Assembly: GCA_001897435.1 (NCBI GenBank)
Contig: MKSV01000002.1
Span: forward strand, 194,859 to 258,858
Source of the DNA: Acidobacteriales bacterium 59-55
Lineage (GTDB): Bacteria > Acidobacteriota > Terriglobia > Terriglobales > Acidobacteriaceae
DNA: 64,000 nt
Reading direction: 5' to 3'
Both the position numbers and the translations under genes were made by a program. The notes beneath the pieces are model-generated. The model saw only the letters and a program-made list of their open reading frames with translations. It was not told the origin of the DNA and searched no databases. Shown piece by piece: positions 1-8,815 of the stretch (within the stretch, counting starts at the first letter, position 1; each line of letters starts with the position of its first letter).

Positions 1-157
1 CCGGGGAGCCCTCCTCGCGAAAGGTCCGACGCACCGACAACAGTTGCGACTGAGCGATCTCATTCATCAGCTCTTCGTTCTGCTGCAGGCTGAGGCCAAA
101 GCGGTCGAGCGCGATGACGACGTGCTCCTGATCGACTTGTACGACTTCGGCGCTCAT
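1..157 (-). CDS. Phage virion morphogenesis protein (Mu gpG-like), C-terminus cut by window
   Basis: The 52 visible residues start at an ATG (155-157) that directly follows the TAA of the upstream gene. They end in an SVRRTFREEGSP stretch, which resembles the N-terminal part of the phage tail-completion/virion-morphogenesis family, where a basic helix is followed by a Glu-Gly-rich loop before a conserved Trp. In Mu this protein acts at the head-tail joining stage. The position right after the DUF1320 gene fits Mu gene order. Family assignment rests on a short segment. Confidence 0.6.
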   Translation of the reverse strand, partial: MSAEVVQVDQEHVVIALDRFGLSLQQNEELMNEIAQSQLLSVRRTFREEGSP

Positions 158-616
158 TTAGTGGCTCCATCCGCAAAGATTCTCGTCGGAAAAGCTCTGC
201 GGATTCGCGGTAACCAGCGCCTCGCCCGAGGACGCCTGCGGTTGCGTCGCGCCGACTGGTTGATCGAGCGAAGCTTTGCCGGAAGCAATGTCCTTGAGGA
301 AGTTGATCGCGTCGAGATATCGCTCAGCGACCGTCTCATCCGGCTTCGTGGTGCGACGCCGGGTGAAGAGCAGGTACTGCGCGATGTCCAGGCAGAGACC
401 CTTGATCGTATTGCTCGACTGCAACGGCGTGACGTACCGCTGCCGGCAGTAGCTATCGATCCGCGCCGATGCCTCGTCCATGACGCCGTCGACGATGGCG
501 GTGTTGACTTCGCCAGCGCCGGGGTCGGCATCCGTCTCCGAATCGTCGGTGAGTTCGACTAACTCACCGGCGGTCATCCGTAGAGGTACAAGGTCGGCTT
601 GGGTCGCGTAGGCCAA
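158..616 (-). CDS. DUF1320 / Mu gp36-like head-completion protein
   Basis: A 152-residue protein beginning with the YATQADL motif typical of DUF1320 (Mu gp36), followed by a region rich in Arg, Tyr and Cys (SYCRQRY) and a helix containing LCLDIAQYLL. Family members are small adaptor-like structural proteins encoded between capsid and tail genes. The start is a TTG at 614-616, chosen because the family motif begins immediately after it. A downstream ATG would remove the motif. The gene follows the DUF7210-like gene closely and abuts the gpG-like gene. Confidence 0.75.
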   Translation of the reverse strand: MAYATQADLVPLRMTAGELVELTDDSETDADPGAGEVNTAIVDGVMDEASARIDSYCRQRYVTPLQSSNTIKGLCLDIAQYLLFTRRRTTKPDETVAERYLDAINFLKDIASGKASLDQPVGATQPQASSGEALVTANPQSFSDENLCGWSH

Positions 617-619
617 GGG

Positions 620-799
620 TTACTGTGCGGCCTTCTTGGCGTCGGTGCCGTTGAGAGGCGCGACGATCTCTTTGCCAAGGCTCTCGGCCTGCTCATCGGT
701 CAAATGGATCGTGTCACCGGCGGCATAATAGACGCCATCATGCTTGATGCGACGAAGTGCGCGGTGCGTAGGATCGACAACCTTTTTCTGCGATGCCAT
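620..799 (-). CDS. Small DUF7210-like phage protein
   Basis: A 59-residue ORF with a good AGGAG ribosome-binding site 7-8 bases before its ATG. Residues around 19-31 (KHDGVYYAAGDTIHL) and the following DEQAESL match the pattern of small Mu-type proteins between capsid and gp36 (G-x-x-Y-x-x-G-D followed by an acidic helix). Function is unknown. Its place between the major capsid and DUF1320 genes supports a real gene. Confidence 0.65.
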   Translation of the reverse strand: MASQKKVVDPTHRALRRIKHDGVYYAAGDTIHLTDEQAESLGKEIVAPLNGTDAKKAAQ

Positions 800-881
800 G
801 TTTTTTTCTCCTGGTGCTTGCTATAGGGAGCGGGCGGAAGTATCTCCGCCCGCCGCCAAGGTTGATGTACGGGTGAGAGGC

Positions 882-1877
882 TTAGCTGGTCGCGATGGGC
901 GTGGTCCACAGATAACCGCAGTCGGATCCGGTGATCTTCTCGTCGGTGTACCAGTCGACTCCGACGATATCTGACTTTGCTGTAGCATCCGGGTGCCGCG
1001 CAATCACAACACCATAGCCGTCGATAGTGCCGGGAGCCGAAGTCCAGGTGAACGACTTTCCGAAGCAGAGCTGCTTGGGACCGACGCGACCCTCCGAGCC
1101 GATGCCGCCGAGCAAGCCGGGCGCTCCAACGGTCGGAGGCACATAGCCGAGCCATGCGAAATTTGACCACAGAAAGTCGTTCGTCGCAGTGCCATCATTG
1201 GTGATGGCGCGACAGACGAATACCTCAGCGACGCCGAGAACTTTCGCAAGCTGGACTTCATCCAGCGGCCCCGTCACAACGTTGTAAGTGAATTTAGCCT
1301 GCAGCTTCGGGTGTACGCTCAAGACATTGAACACATCTTCGCTTACAGCAAACAGGTTGGCGCTCTGACCGGTGAGCCGAATACGCGTCTTCGCGTCGGC
1401 AACATCTTCCTGCGGCGTACTGTTTGCGCCATCGCTCCACTGTGACGTGCTGCTCAGCGCGAGAACGTTATCCGCTGGATAATTCCCGGATGTGGTCATC
1501 AATGCCTTGACACGTATCTCGCGCGCAAGCAGATTCTTATCCTGAAGCATTGCGACGGTGTCCATGTTCATATCGCCGACCGTATAGGTGTCGCGGTCCT
1601 CATCAGCAATGTTCGCCTTCAGCGCGTTCGAATGCGCATTATAGTTTTCGGTCGACATCGTGAAGCGAGTCTCAGCGGCCGGGGTGCCGAACGCGCGGAG
1701 CGTCTGCTCAGTGACCTGCAGATTCTCCTTACCATAAACCCAGTAAACGTCGGTGCGACGAAGCACAGGCAGACGGGGAAAGGCGCGATCCTGAAACATC
1801 GGCGCGTTGCGGTAGCCCTTGGTGAAATTGGAGAGTGCCATGTCAAGATGGCCGGTGAGAGGGGGAACGACTCGCAT
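882..1877 (-). CDS. Major capsid protein
   Basis: A 331-residue protein directly downstream of the decoration-protein and protease/scaffold genes, the position of the major head protein in Mu-like phages. The N-terminal part (YRNAPMFQDRAFPRLPV, then DVYWVYGKENL) resembles coat proteins whose N-arm precedes an HK97-like core. The C-terminal half has the motif DWYTDEKITGSDCGYL, with the acidic-aromatic ending common in these capsids. The ATG at 1877 is preceded by GGAGG nine bases upstream. An internal Met (1841) lacks a good site. Exact coat family not determined. Confidence 0.7.
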   Translation of the reverse strand: MRVVPPLTGHLDMALSNFTKGYRNAPMFQDRAFPRLPVLRRTDVYWVYGKENLQVTEQTLRAFGTPAAETRFTMSTENYNAHSNALKANIADEDRDTYTVGDMNMDTVAMLQDKNLLAREIRVKALMTTSGNYPADNVLALSSTSQWSDGANSTPQEDVADAKTRIRLTGQSANLFAVSEDVFNVLSVHPKLQAKFTYNVVTGPLDEVQLAKVLGVAEVFVCRAITNDGTATNDFLWSNFAWLGYVPPTVGAPGLLGGIGSEGRVGPKQLCFGKSFTWTSAPGTIDGYGVVIARHPDATAKSDIVGVDWYTDEKITGSDCGYLWTTPIATS

Positions 1878-1920
1878 TGTGCATGACCTCCGAGGTCAGA
1901 AATTGAGGCTCCTGCCGCGC

Positions 1921-2325
1921 TTAGGCGGCAGGGGTGGTGAGGGTGAAAGGATCGACGAAGATGATGCACTCGTCGCCGGCGGCGGCAGGTTTCGACTCGA
2001 AGCGTCCGATAACTTCTTCCGCCCCGCCAGCCGTCCTGGTGACCGCAATGACCTGGCCGGTCGCGTTGAACTTGGCATACGTGCCCGGATTGGCAGCCGC
2101 ACCCGCGATAGCAAAAGCATCGCCGTGGCGGATGACCGCGAGCGCATCGCCGGACGCGGTAGTCTCGGCCGCAATGCCGATGCCCTGCGCGCCTGCGGTA
2201 GCAACCGCCGTCGCGCCGCTCTCGTTGGTGCCAGCCTTGACGCCATAGCCGCGCGTAACTGCCGACTCGGCGAGATAGGTCTTGATGTTTACCGGCCCGA
2301 CCGGGCCAACCTTGCGAAGAGCCAT
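1921..2325 (-). CDS. Capsid decoration protein (DUF2190-like)
   Basis: A 134-residue Ala/Gly-rich protein with alternating short beta-like segments (GIGIAAETTASGDALAVIRHGD, split here only as a pattern), typical of DUF2190/cement proteins that stabilise HK97-type capsids from outside. The ATG at 2323-2325 was chosen because AAGGAA lies six to seven bases upstream. An earlier ATG at 2340 lacks such a site. It lies between the scaffold-protease gene and the major capsid gene. Confidence 0.6.
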   Translation of the reverse strand: MALRKVGPVGPVNIKTYLAESAVTRGYGVKAGTNESGATAVATAGAQGIGIAAETTASGDALAVIRHGDAFAIAGAAANPGTYAKFNATGQVIAVTRTAGGAEEVIGRFESKPAAAGDECIIFVDPFTLTTPAA

Positions 2326-2406
2326 CTGAGTTCCTTCCATGCTGCGAATTTTTGAAGTTCATGGAGGAGGCCGATGCCCTGGCCTCCCCACTCTTTTTGG
2401 GTAAAT

Positions 2407-3495
2407 CTAGACCGCGCCTGCCGAGGACGACCCCGACTCCGGCCGCTTGCCCTGGCGTACCAGCTCGCGGTACGCATCGTTGAAGTCGATCTTCTGCTCC
2501 TTGGCGTAGGCCTCGACCTGCTCGTTGAAGGTCACGGAGGCCACATCGACTGCGCCACCATTGGTCTCCGGCGTCTTCGGCGTCTTCGTCTCGCTGGTGC
2601 CAGAGAATGCGACGTCCTTGGGAACGATCTGGCCGATGCCGTTGAGGATGTCCGCGAAGAGCTGGACCGAGTCCACCTTCTTCTTCGCATCGCCCTCGCC
2701 GAACTCGACCTCAGTCACCGCGCCCGACGCCAACGACGAGAACAAGGCGGGAACGCCCATCTTGTCGTAGGCCGGAATCCAGCGCTTGCTGGCCTTGAGG
2801 CCGCCGATCAGCGCCGTCACGCGAGCACTCGCGCTGGTGTCGCTGAAAGTCTTCTTGTGATCGGTGAGCTGAGTCTCCAGCGCCACGCGAGCCTCACGCT
2901 CGGTCTTGAGCTGGTCCGCGAACTTCGACTCAACCGCGTCGGTCGCGCGCTTCACGGCTGCATCGATCTCAGCCTGGCTAATGACGCTCTCATTCTTCTT
3001 CCCGCCGAGATTGGCGAAAAACTCCGCGATCGAATCCTTGACCGTCTTCCGTACCTGCTGTTCGTCCATCTCTTCTCCCTCTGCGAATTCCACTTCCTGA
3101 TAGTTGTCGTCGCCGAACCGCGCATCGCGCAGCCCCTTGACATGCGGCAGCATCGCGCCCAGAAAGCCCAGGTGGCGCAACTGCAACGTGCCATCGGCCT
3201 CACGACCGAAGGCCACAGAACGCTTTTTGAATTTGCCCGACTTGATTGCCTCATCAAACTCGGCGTCGACTTCCCCAGGCAACGCCTGGAGAACATCGCC
3301 ATCCACGCGCAGCTTCTTCACCCAGCCGAATGCAGGCGCATCCAGCTTCGGATGTCCAACGACGATGGGCGCTTCATGCTTTGCGAAATCGTAGCTGGCG
3401 GCAAGCGCGGCGAGCTGCGGCACCGTGAAGATACCCTTGTCGCCATAGTTGCCTGCGCGGAAGATGTCCAGCCATTGACCGTTGAGAGTGCTCAC
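2407..3495 (-). CDS. Mu gpI-like phage protease with scaffold domain
   Basis: A 362-residue protein. The N-terminal third (VVGHPKLDAPAFGWVKKL, then a segment ending in KKRSVAF) matches the Mu-type head maturation protease. The middle (about 175-240) is charged and coiled-coil-like, as expected for the internal scaffold (Mu gpZ equivalent). The tail ends Ser/Gly-rich. In Mu, gpI cleaves the scaffold during prohead maturation. The start is GTG at 3495. A candidate late-promoter motif lies 57-71 bases upstream (3552-3566) and a TATATC hexamer between. Confidence 0.75.
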   Translation of the reverse strand: MSTLNGQWLDIFRAGNYGDKGIFTVPQLAALAASYDFAKHEAPIVVGHPKLDAPAFGWVKKLRVDGDVLQALPGEVDAEFDEAIKSGKFKKRSVAFGREADGTLQLRHLGFLGAMLPHVKGLRDARFGDDNYQEVEFAEGEEMDEQQVRKTVKDSIAEFFANLGGKKNESVISQAEIDAAVKRATDAVESKFADQLKTEREARVALETQLTDHKKTFSDTSASARVTALIGGLKASKRWIPAYDKMGVPALFSSLASGAVTEVEFGEGDAKKKVDSVQLFADILNGIGQIVPKDVAFSGTSETKTPKTPETNGGAVDVASVTFNEQVEAYAKEQKIDFNDAYRELVRQGKRPESGSSSAGAV

Positions 3496-3612
3496 AGAGG
3501 CGACGATATAGCGCGTCGAGCAATACGCATTACGCCGCTAACGCTGCCTTCGCAGACTTGGCCGATGGAGCTGAAAATGCAGGTTGGGAGGGTTCAAATC
3601 GCGGATAAATGC
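3496..3612 (-). promoter_or_regulatory. Candidate late promoter region before the gpI-like gene (motif copy 1)
   Basis: This gap separates the gpF-like gene from the gpI-like gene. On the coding (minus) strand it contains ATCGGCCAAGTCTGC (3566 to 3552), also found upstream of two other prophage transcription units. A TATATC hexamer starts 42 bases after the motif. In Mu a late, activator-dependent promoter lies before gene I, so the position is suggestive, but promoter function is inference. Confidence 0.4.
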
Positions 3613-4434
3613 TTATGCTGCCGCGAGGATTGTGTTGAAGCCGGGAGTCGGGACGTTGTCTTTGACCAGCACCGGAAGCCTCAACAAGCCGTCGTCGCCC
3701 GCGTTTTTGTCGATGCTGAGAGCTTCAGCCTCAGTGATCGGCACTACCGAGCAGCGGCAGTTGAATCCACTTGGAGGGTATATCTTCCGCCACACCGGGT
3801 CAATCGCCCGCGCGACGAAGAGGTCGATGGCTTCGTGTTCCGGGCGCACGCGATTATCGCCGACCGTCCAGTACTGCCAGAACGGCAGAGCCTCCATCAC
3901 GCTGGCGTCGGTCATCTGCTCGTAGCGGCCGGCAGAGTACGCCTTTTGCACGTTCGTGTTGAAGACGGTGTCGATCTCGAACGCGTCGAGCGCATCGGCA
4001 CCGGCCTCGCTGGTGATGTAATTGACGATCTTGCGGAAGTCGCCAGGCGTACCGCCTTCATTGACGACAGTGCCGAGCGCATCGCGCACCTTCTCGATGA
4101 TGCGCTGGTCGTTGACACCAGCGATAGTGAAGGCGTCGTTGCGATACTGCCGCGTCAGTCCGTCGAACAGATCCTTTGTGACGGGAGTCAAGTTGCGCAG
4201 ATACTCGATTGCGCCGGTGGGCGGCAGATCGAAGTCGTAATACACCGACGCCTGGCGCGCGGTGAGATCGAGTCCATCGGCGAAGCTGACCAGTCGCGAG
4301 CTGGTGTTCAGCCGCAGCGGCTTGTCCGTCTTGGCGCGGCCGCCCTGGAGGACGGTCAGACGGCCGAGGATGTTGAAGCCCGCCTGGTACTCAGCCAGCC
4401 GGTCGCCGATGGTGGTCTGCGAGGGATTAGGCAT
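3613..4434 (-). CDS. Mu gpF-like minor head (head morphogenesis) protein
   Basis: A 273-residue member of the SPP1 gp7/Mu gpF family. The diagnostic C-terminal block is present: VRPEHEAID, then WRKIYPPSGFNCRCSV, with the paired Cys and the preceding helix-rich region (EIDTVFNTNVQKAYSAGRYEQM). Such proteins sit inside the prohead near the portal and are needed for infective heads. Mu gpF is longer, so this is a compact version. The ATG overlaps the stop of the upstream zinc-ribbon gene by one base, indicating translational coupling. Confidence 0.8.
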   Translation of the reverse strand: MPNPSQTTIGDRLAEYQAGFNILGRLTVLQGGRAKTDKPLRLNTSSRLVSFADGLDLTARQASVYYDFDLPPTGAIEYLRNLTPVTKDLFDGLTRQYRNDAFTIAGVNDQRIIEKVRDALGTVVNEGGTPGDFRKIVNYITSEAGADALDAFEIDTVFNTNVQKAYSAGRYEQMTDASVMEALPFWQYWTVGDNRVRPEHEAIDLFVARAIDPVWRKIYPPSGFNCRCSVVPITEAEALSIDKNAGDDGLLRLPVLVKDNVPTPGFNTILAAA

Positions 4435-4616
4435 TAGAGGTCGGTCCAGACCTCTCTATGACATGTTGGACAAGCCACTTTGAGCAGCGACTCGTTCATG
4501 ACGGAACTTACGTACTCTGCCTCTTTACGCGTGAACTCCATCTCGCATCCACAATGTTTGCAGGTCGCGCGATATAACGTTGTCTCCGGAAGAACGCCCT
4601 GCCTAATCACTCTCAT
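4434..4616 (-). CDS. Small zinc-ribbon protein
   Basis: A 60-residue ORF with two CxxC pairs (CKHCGC near residue 19 and CPTCHRE near residue 49), a typical zinc-ribbon layout. It is wedged between portal-side genes and gpF with overlapping ends on both sides, which supports expression as part of the head operon. No specific function can be assigned. Confidence 0.55.
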   Translation of the reverse strand: MRVIRQGVLPETTLYRATCKHCGCEMEFTRKEAEYVSSVMNESLLKVACPTCHREVWTDL

Positions 4617-4846
4617 TGTCCCGGCCCCCTTCGCAATGGCTTCAGCGCCTTCTTTAGTGCAGCGAGATCAGCAGGATCGACAGTGGGAATGCCGAATGCT
4701 CCGGCACGATAGATATTTGCAACGAGCGCCTTCGCCGCTACTTCGATAGCGTTTAGGCGTTCGTGCTCGACCTTCGGAACCTGATCCATCGTGCGGAGGT
4801 TATGGACCAACAGCCGGAATGAACCGCTCTCAGGTTTGACGCTCAT
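4613..4846 (-). CDS. Small uncharacterised phage protein
   Basis: A 77-residue ORF that overlaps the zinc-ribbon gene by four bases and the portal gene by four bases, the usual spacing in this operon. The sequence is mildly basic at the C-terminus and has one probable amphipathic helix (residues 30-50). No motif was recognised. Confidence 0.5.
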   Translation of the reverse strand: MSVKPESGSFRLLVHNLRTMDQVPKVEHERLNAIEVAAKALVANIYRAGAFGIPTVDPADLAALKKALKPLRRGPGQ

Positions 4847-6330
4847 GATCCCGGCCTCACATGCGCCCGCTCCGCGCCCTCGGCAATCTGCGTAATCCGC
4901 TGGCGGTACTCGGCCCGCGCCTCATCCTTGAGCTGCGCGAAGAGCGTGTCGAACGCCGCGATCTCGCGCTTGACCTGCCGCTCGCGCTTTTCCGAGAACT
5001 GCGGGCTGTCCGGCGCGCCTGCCGGCGTCCTGATGGATGGGACCGGAGCAGCCGGACGTTCGAGCAGCTCGTCGTCTTCCTCCGGTACGTCGACGCCATA
5101 GCGGTTGTAGACGTACTTCTTCGTCATCGGCAGGCCCATGCTCTGCAGCGTGTCGTCGACCGTAACGCGAGCGCCCAGGTCTTCCTTATTCGACACATCG
5201 TGCGCGAGCTTCGGCATCGGACAGTCCGGCCCAAAGTTCCAGATCACCAGCGGCCGCACAAGCTGGCGGTTGAGCACGGCGTCGATCTGCAGCGTCAACT
5301 CCACGCTGCGATCTTCTTTCGTCTGCGCATGCACGTTGCCAAGCGCCTGCGTTCCCTTGCCACCATCGCTGCCGTGGCTGGTAAGCGTCGAGCCGACAAT
5401 GCGGCGGTAGATCTTCGATTCAAGCGTGGAGTAAAGCCGCTCATAGGTCGCGGGATCTGCAGTGCGTGCACCCTTGAGCAGATCCTGCAATACCTGGAAG
5501 TTTTCTGGCACAGCCATAGCAACATTGCTAATCAGTGCCTCGGCAGCCGCTAGGGCCTCTTTCTTCTTGTCATCTGTCGAGCCAGCGGGATAGGTGACGA
5601 CTGCCGTACCAGGACCGCGTTCGGCCAGGCGCATCCAGAAGCGCTGCGTATTGCGCTTGAACCAACTGGCCCAGTACACCGACCTGAGCAGTGGGCGCCC
5701 CATGCGGTTTCCAGCGCGGCTGCGGCTAGTAAAGGTGATGAATTTTGCTTCCGGCATCAGCTCGCCGTCAGGGCTGCTGATGAACTTCTTGAGCCGGAGC
5801 TGGCCGATCTGGGGATAGATTGACGGCGCAAACGAGAACAGCTCCTGCGGACGGTCACAGATATCCAGCAGCGATGCCTGTCCCATGCTCGCGTCGAAGA
5901 GCATCTCGGAGACAGAGTAGCCATAGAAGGGCGCGTCCAGGAGCGCGTCGAAGGAGTTGCGCCAGTCCGGCAGCGCAGCGAGCTGCTGCTCGACGAAGTT
6001 GGCGGCATCGACCGCGAGAGCGGATTCATCGGCAGGCGTGATCTGCATCTGCCGCTTGAGCACCGACAGCTTCATCTCGGCGATCGCATCGCCGACGTCC
6101 TCATCCTTCTCCTCAAGCTCGCGATAATAGAGGATCGACTGCGGGCTGTTGTCGATCATCTGTTGCCAGACTACGGTGGGGTTGGCGACACCGGCAAAGG
6201 CCGCGGCGAGCCGATAGGTCGACGACTGATTGAGAAACAGGATCTCCGGTGTGACCAGCGCACCCTTCTCAGGGAGCGGCGGCGCGGGATCGTTGGGTGG
6301 TGGTGCGAGGATCTCGTTGATGTCAGGCAT
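4843..6330 (-). CDS. Portal protein (DUF935, Mu gp29-like)
   Basis: A 495-residue protein with the DUF935 layout: an N-terminal region with YRELEEKDEDVGDAI, a central domain with FYGYSVSEMLFD, and the late segment GSTLTSHGSDGGKGTQALG followed by HAQTKEDRSVELTLQID. The GS-rich loop with a Gln-Ala-Leu-Gly stretch is typical of gp29-type portals, which form the ring through which DNA enters the head. The start is the ATG at 6328-6330. The reading frame stays open further upstream, but that part reads as out-of-frame terminase-like sequence. Confidence 0.85.
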   Translation of the reverse strand: MPDINEILAPPPNDPAPPLPEKGALVTPEILFLNQSSTYRLAAAFAGVANPTVVWQQMIDNSPQSILYYRELEEKDEDVGDAIAEMKLSVLKRQMQITPADESALAVDAANFVEQQLAALPDWRNSFDALLDAPFYGYSVSEMLFDASMGQASLLDICDRPQELFSFAPSIYPQIGQLRLKKFISSPDGELMPEAKFITFTSRSRAGNRMGRPLLRSVYWASWFKRNTQRFWMRLAERGPGTAVVTYPAGSTDDKKKEALAAAEALISNVAMAVPENFQVLQDLLKGARTADPATYERLYSTLESKIYRRIVGSTLTSHGSDGGKGTQALGNVHAQTKEDRSVELTLQIDAVLNRQLVRPLVIWNFGPDCPMPKLAHDVSNKEDLGARVTVDDTLQSMGLPMTKKYVYNRYGVDVPEEDDELLERPAAPVPSIRTPAGAPDSPQFSEKRERQVKREIAAFDTLFAQLKDEARAEYRQRITQIAEGAERAHVRPGS

Positions 6331-6514
6331 TAGGCATATCCTTGCGATGGTGCTCCATGTAAAGCTCGTAGAACTTGCCGTCCATACCACTGGGTGTCGA
6401 GAACACGAGCACCTTGTGGCCCAACGGCGTCTGCCGCGTGATCGCGGCCCTGATTGCATGGCTCTCATCGCGCGGCGCTGGATCGTTATTTAGCGATATG
6501 ACGATGTCAGGCAT
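6323..6514 (-). pseudogene. Chimeric ORF containing a terminase fragment
   Basis: A 63-residue ORF between terminase and portal. Residues 15-56 (DESHAIRAAITRQTPLGHK, then STPSGMDGKFYELY) align with the segment of the neighbouring terminase just after its Walker B motif (DESYAIWAAITRQTALGHK, then STPNGEQGKFYDLC). The junction around its own start (GGATAT, three bases, TAATGCCTGACATC) is repeated almost exactly at the portal start at 6330. This looks like a duplication of the terminase-end/portal-start junction with an internal deletion. It may be non-functional, although the ORF is open and start/stop-coupled. Confidence 0.6.
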
Positions 6515-8102
6515 TACAGATATCCTCCCGACCCGGTGAACGCAGATGGCTGCTGGGGCGCGGTAAAGTCGGTGGAGATCACGGAGCCGTCGTCCGCAGC
6601 ATAGGTTGCCAAGGCGTGGGCCCAGAAGCGATCGGCGTGGGCGTAGGACTTCCGGGCAGTTCCGCCAGCGACCGCAGTCTCAACCTCCACACGCGGCGCA
6701 TCGAAGGTGACGCCGCTCGCTGTGGGAACTCGTTTGATCGCCTGCAGCTCTGTGCGGATCTGCAGATCATAGGGGATACGCTCCTTCGCGCCCTCGTGAG
6801 ATCTCTTGATCTTGATAGCGAGATCCGTCTTCATATTCACGGAGCCATCGGATTGCGCGCTTGTTGCGCGATTCTTCTCCTTCGCCTCATTGCGAACGCG
6901 GCTCGATCCGGCGAAATTCACGCCCATCACGCGACCAGGGCAATAGTTCTCCCTGTTCTTCGGGTCGTTGAACATGTCGAAGAGCGCGATGCCCATGCCG
7001 GTGGAGTCCATCGCTGTTCTCTTCGTCATCCGCACCATCGGTGCAAGCAGCTTCGCCTGTTCGGGGAATGTCATCGAGTGAAGATCCACGACAGCTCTGG
7101 TCCACAACACATCGCCGATCTTTTCCTTCAGCCAGAAGATCGTTGCATCGCGCACACGGCCGACGTCGATCCCGCCATACAGGTCGCCGCGCGGATGATA
7201 GCCACTCGGATAAAGAATCGTCGCGCCGTCGTCTTCCGCCTGCTGGATCAGCTCAAGCGGTAGCCACGCGCCGCTGGATTTGAGGAAGATGCAGTAGAAC
7301 TCCTGGTTGACGATGTCGTCGTCCTGGATGAGCTGGCGCATCTCCGCCATATTGATTGGGCAGCCATCGGCGATGGCCATGTCCGCATCGATCCAATGGA
7401 TCGACCAGCCCTTGACCATGCCGAAGTTGTTCTCGGGCGCGACGCCATCGACAAGACCAAGCTCCTTGCAGAGATCGTAGAACTTACCCTGCTCGCCATT
7501 GGGCGTCGAGAGCACACGTACCTTGTGGCCGAGTGCGGTCTGCCTTGTGATTGCCGCCCAGATCGCATAGCTCTCATCGTGGTGAGCGTATTCATCCAGA
7601 ATCGCGTTACTGGATAACCGCGAGCCGTTCGGGGATTCGCAGGCAGCGCGATGATCCGCGAGCCGTTCGGGAAGGTAATGCGCTGCTGGATCGATTGGAT
7701 CTCGCCCAGCTCGTCGTAGAAGCTCTCATCCTCATAAAGCTGGACGGTGCCCTGCATCACCTCGATCAGCGTGGCGCAGGTCTGGACGAACTCGACCGAC
7801 TGAGGCTTCGAGGCGCTCAGAATCGTCCAGGTCGTTTTGTGCTCCATGCAATCAAGCACAGCTTCGAGCGCGGTCGCAAACGAGAATCCGATACGCGCCG
7901 ACTTGACCGCGATCTTGAATCGCGCGTCGTCGTCGATCCAGCGCTGCTGGTACGGGCGAAGCGGAAGGACAGGAGGAGGTGCGATCGAGACGGGGCCTGG
8001 CTCAACAAGAGGAGCGACAGGTTGCGGCGGCTTTGGAGCCGTGACCTGTCCAACCGTAAGCGCCGCCGTGATTGCAGCCGCGATAAATTTCTCGGTGGAC
8101 AT
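6514..8102 (-). pseudogene. Terminase large subunit (Mu gp28-like), frameshifted
   Basis: The N-terminal part is read from 8102 to about 7614: a Pro-rich leader, then LRPYQQRWI, an adenine/Walker A-like KSARIGFSFA, and RIIALPANPRTARGY. One base is missing after 7614. In the next frame the protein continues SNAILDEYAHHDESYA (Walker B, DE) and runs to 6514 with the ATPase coupling motif LSTPNGEQGKFY and the nuclease domain (GGIDVGRVRDATIF). Restoring one base gives a continuous protein of about 529 residues. The product packages phage DNA. The lesion removes the nuclease domain unless it is a sequencing error. Confidence 0.85.
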
Positions 8103-8813
8103 TTAGGCTCCCTTTGCGACGGGAGGCAGGCCGAACGTGCGCTCGCGGATGCGGTTGATATCCTCGACTGTGATTTCCCTGCGCGCTGCCTTCTTTGTGA
8201 GCCGCTCCGTCTCTTCAGCGAGCTTCCGGATTGCGCGGGCTTCGCGCGCTTCAAGCAACTTCAGCTTCCGCTCATCGGCCTGGACCTTGCGTTCCTTGAT
8301 GTCATTGGCACGAGCGGATTGCATGATCTCCGCCAGCACGATCAAACCCTTCGCAGCATTCATGCGACCTTTTACCGTGCCATCTTCGCTGAGGACGCTC
8401 ATCAGTTGATCGCGCGCGGCATTGATGACGCCCTCTTTATCGCCCTCAACACCACCACGGACGAACGCTTCGGCGATCTTCCGCGCCTGAATCGAGGAGT
8501 CCAACACCTGACGCTGCACCTGGGCAACGCGGAGATCGTACCAGCGGTGCAGCGACGTGTGCGGCAGCCGCATGTCCGGGAAAAGTTCGAGCACTTTGAA
8601 ATCGAGCGCGGGCCAGTCGATAAAGCCGTCGCCCTTGCTGCCGTCTTCAAGTTTTACCGGCTCGGCCGAGAGCGCCTCGATCTCCTGCCACGTCTTGCCG
8701 CGCACGTTGCGCAGAAACAGAATGGAGTCATGCACGCTCGGCGGCAGACGATCGATCTTGAGCGGCTGCCGCGTCTCGCGGCGCTCTCCGGTCTTTGGGC
8801 GCGGCTTCGGCAT
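8103..8813 (-). CDS. DUF3486-family protein (Mu gp27-like), probable small terminase
   Basis: A 236-residue, highly charged protein with the family start KIDRLPPSVHDSI and a central helical part (NAARDQLMSVL, then GLIVLAEIMQSARANDIKERK). The middle to C-terminal region is Lys/Glu/Arg-rich and probably coiled-coil. It immediately precedes the terminase large subunit (one-base gap), the position of Mu gp27, which is thought to be the DNA-recognition subunit. No HTH was confidently identified. Confidence 0.65.
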   Translation of the reverse strand: MPKPRPKTGERRETRQPLKIDRLPPSVHDSILFLRNVRGKTWQEIEALSAEPVKLEDGSKGDGFIDWPALDFKVLELFPDMRLPHTSLHRWYDLRVAQVQRQVLDSSIQARKIAEAFVRGGVEGDKEGVINAARDQLMSVLSEDGTVKGRMNAAKGLIVLAEIMQSARANDIKERKVQADERKLKLLEAREARAIRKLAEETERLTKKAARREITVEDINRIRERTFGLPPVAKGA

Positions 8814-8815
8814 GG

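Noticed and set aside
599..826. 75-codon plus-strand ORF at the DUF7210-like gene
   Set aside because: Opposite to two well-supported head genes and without a ribosome-binding site.
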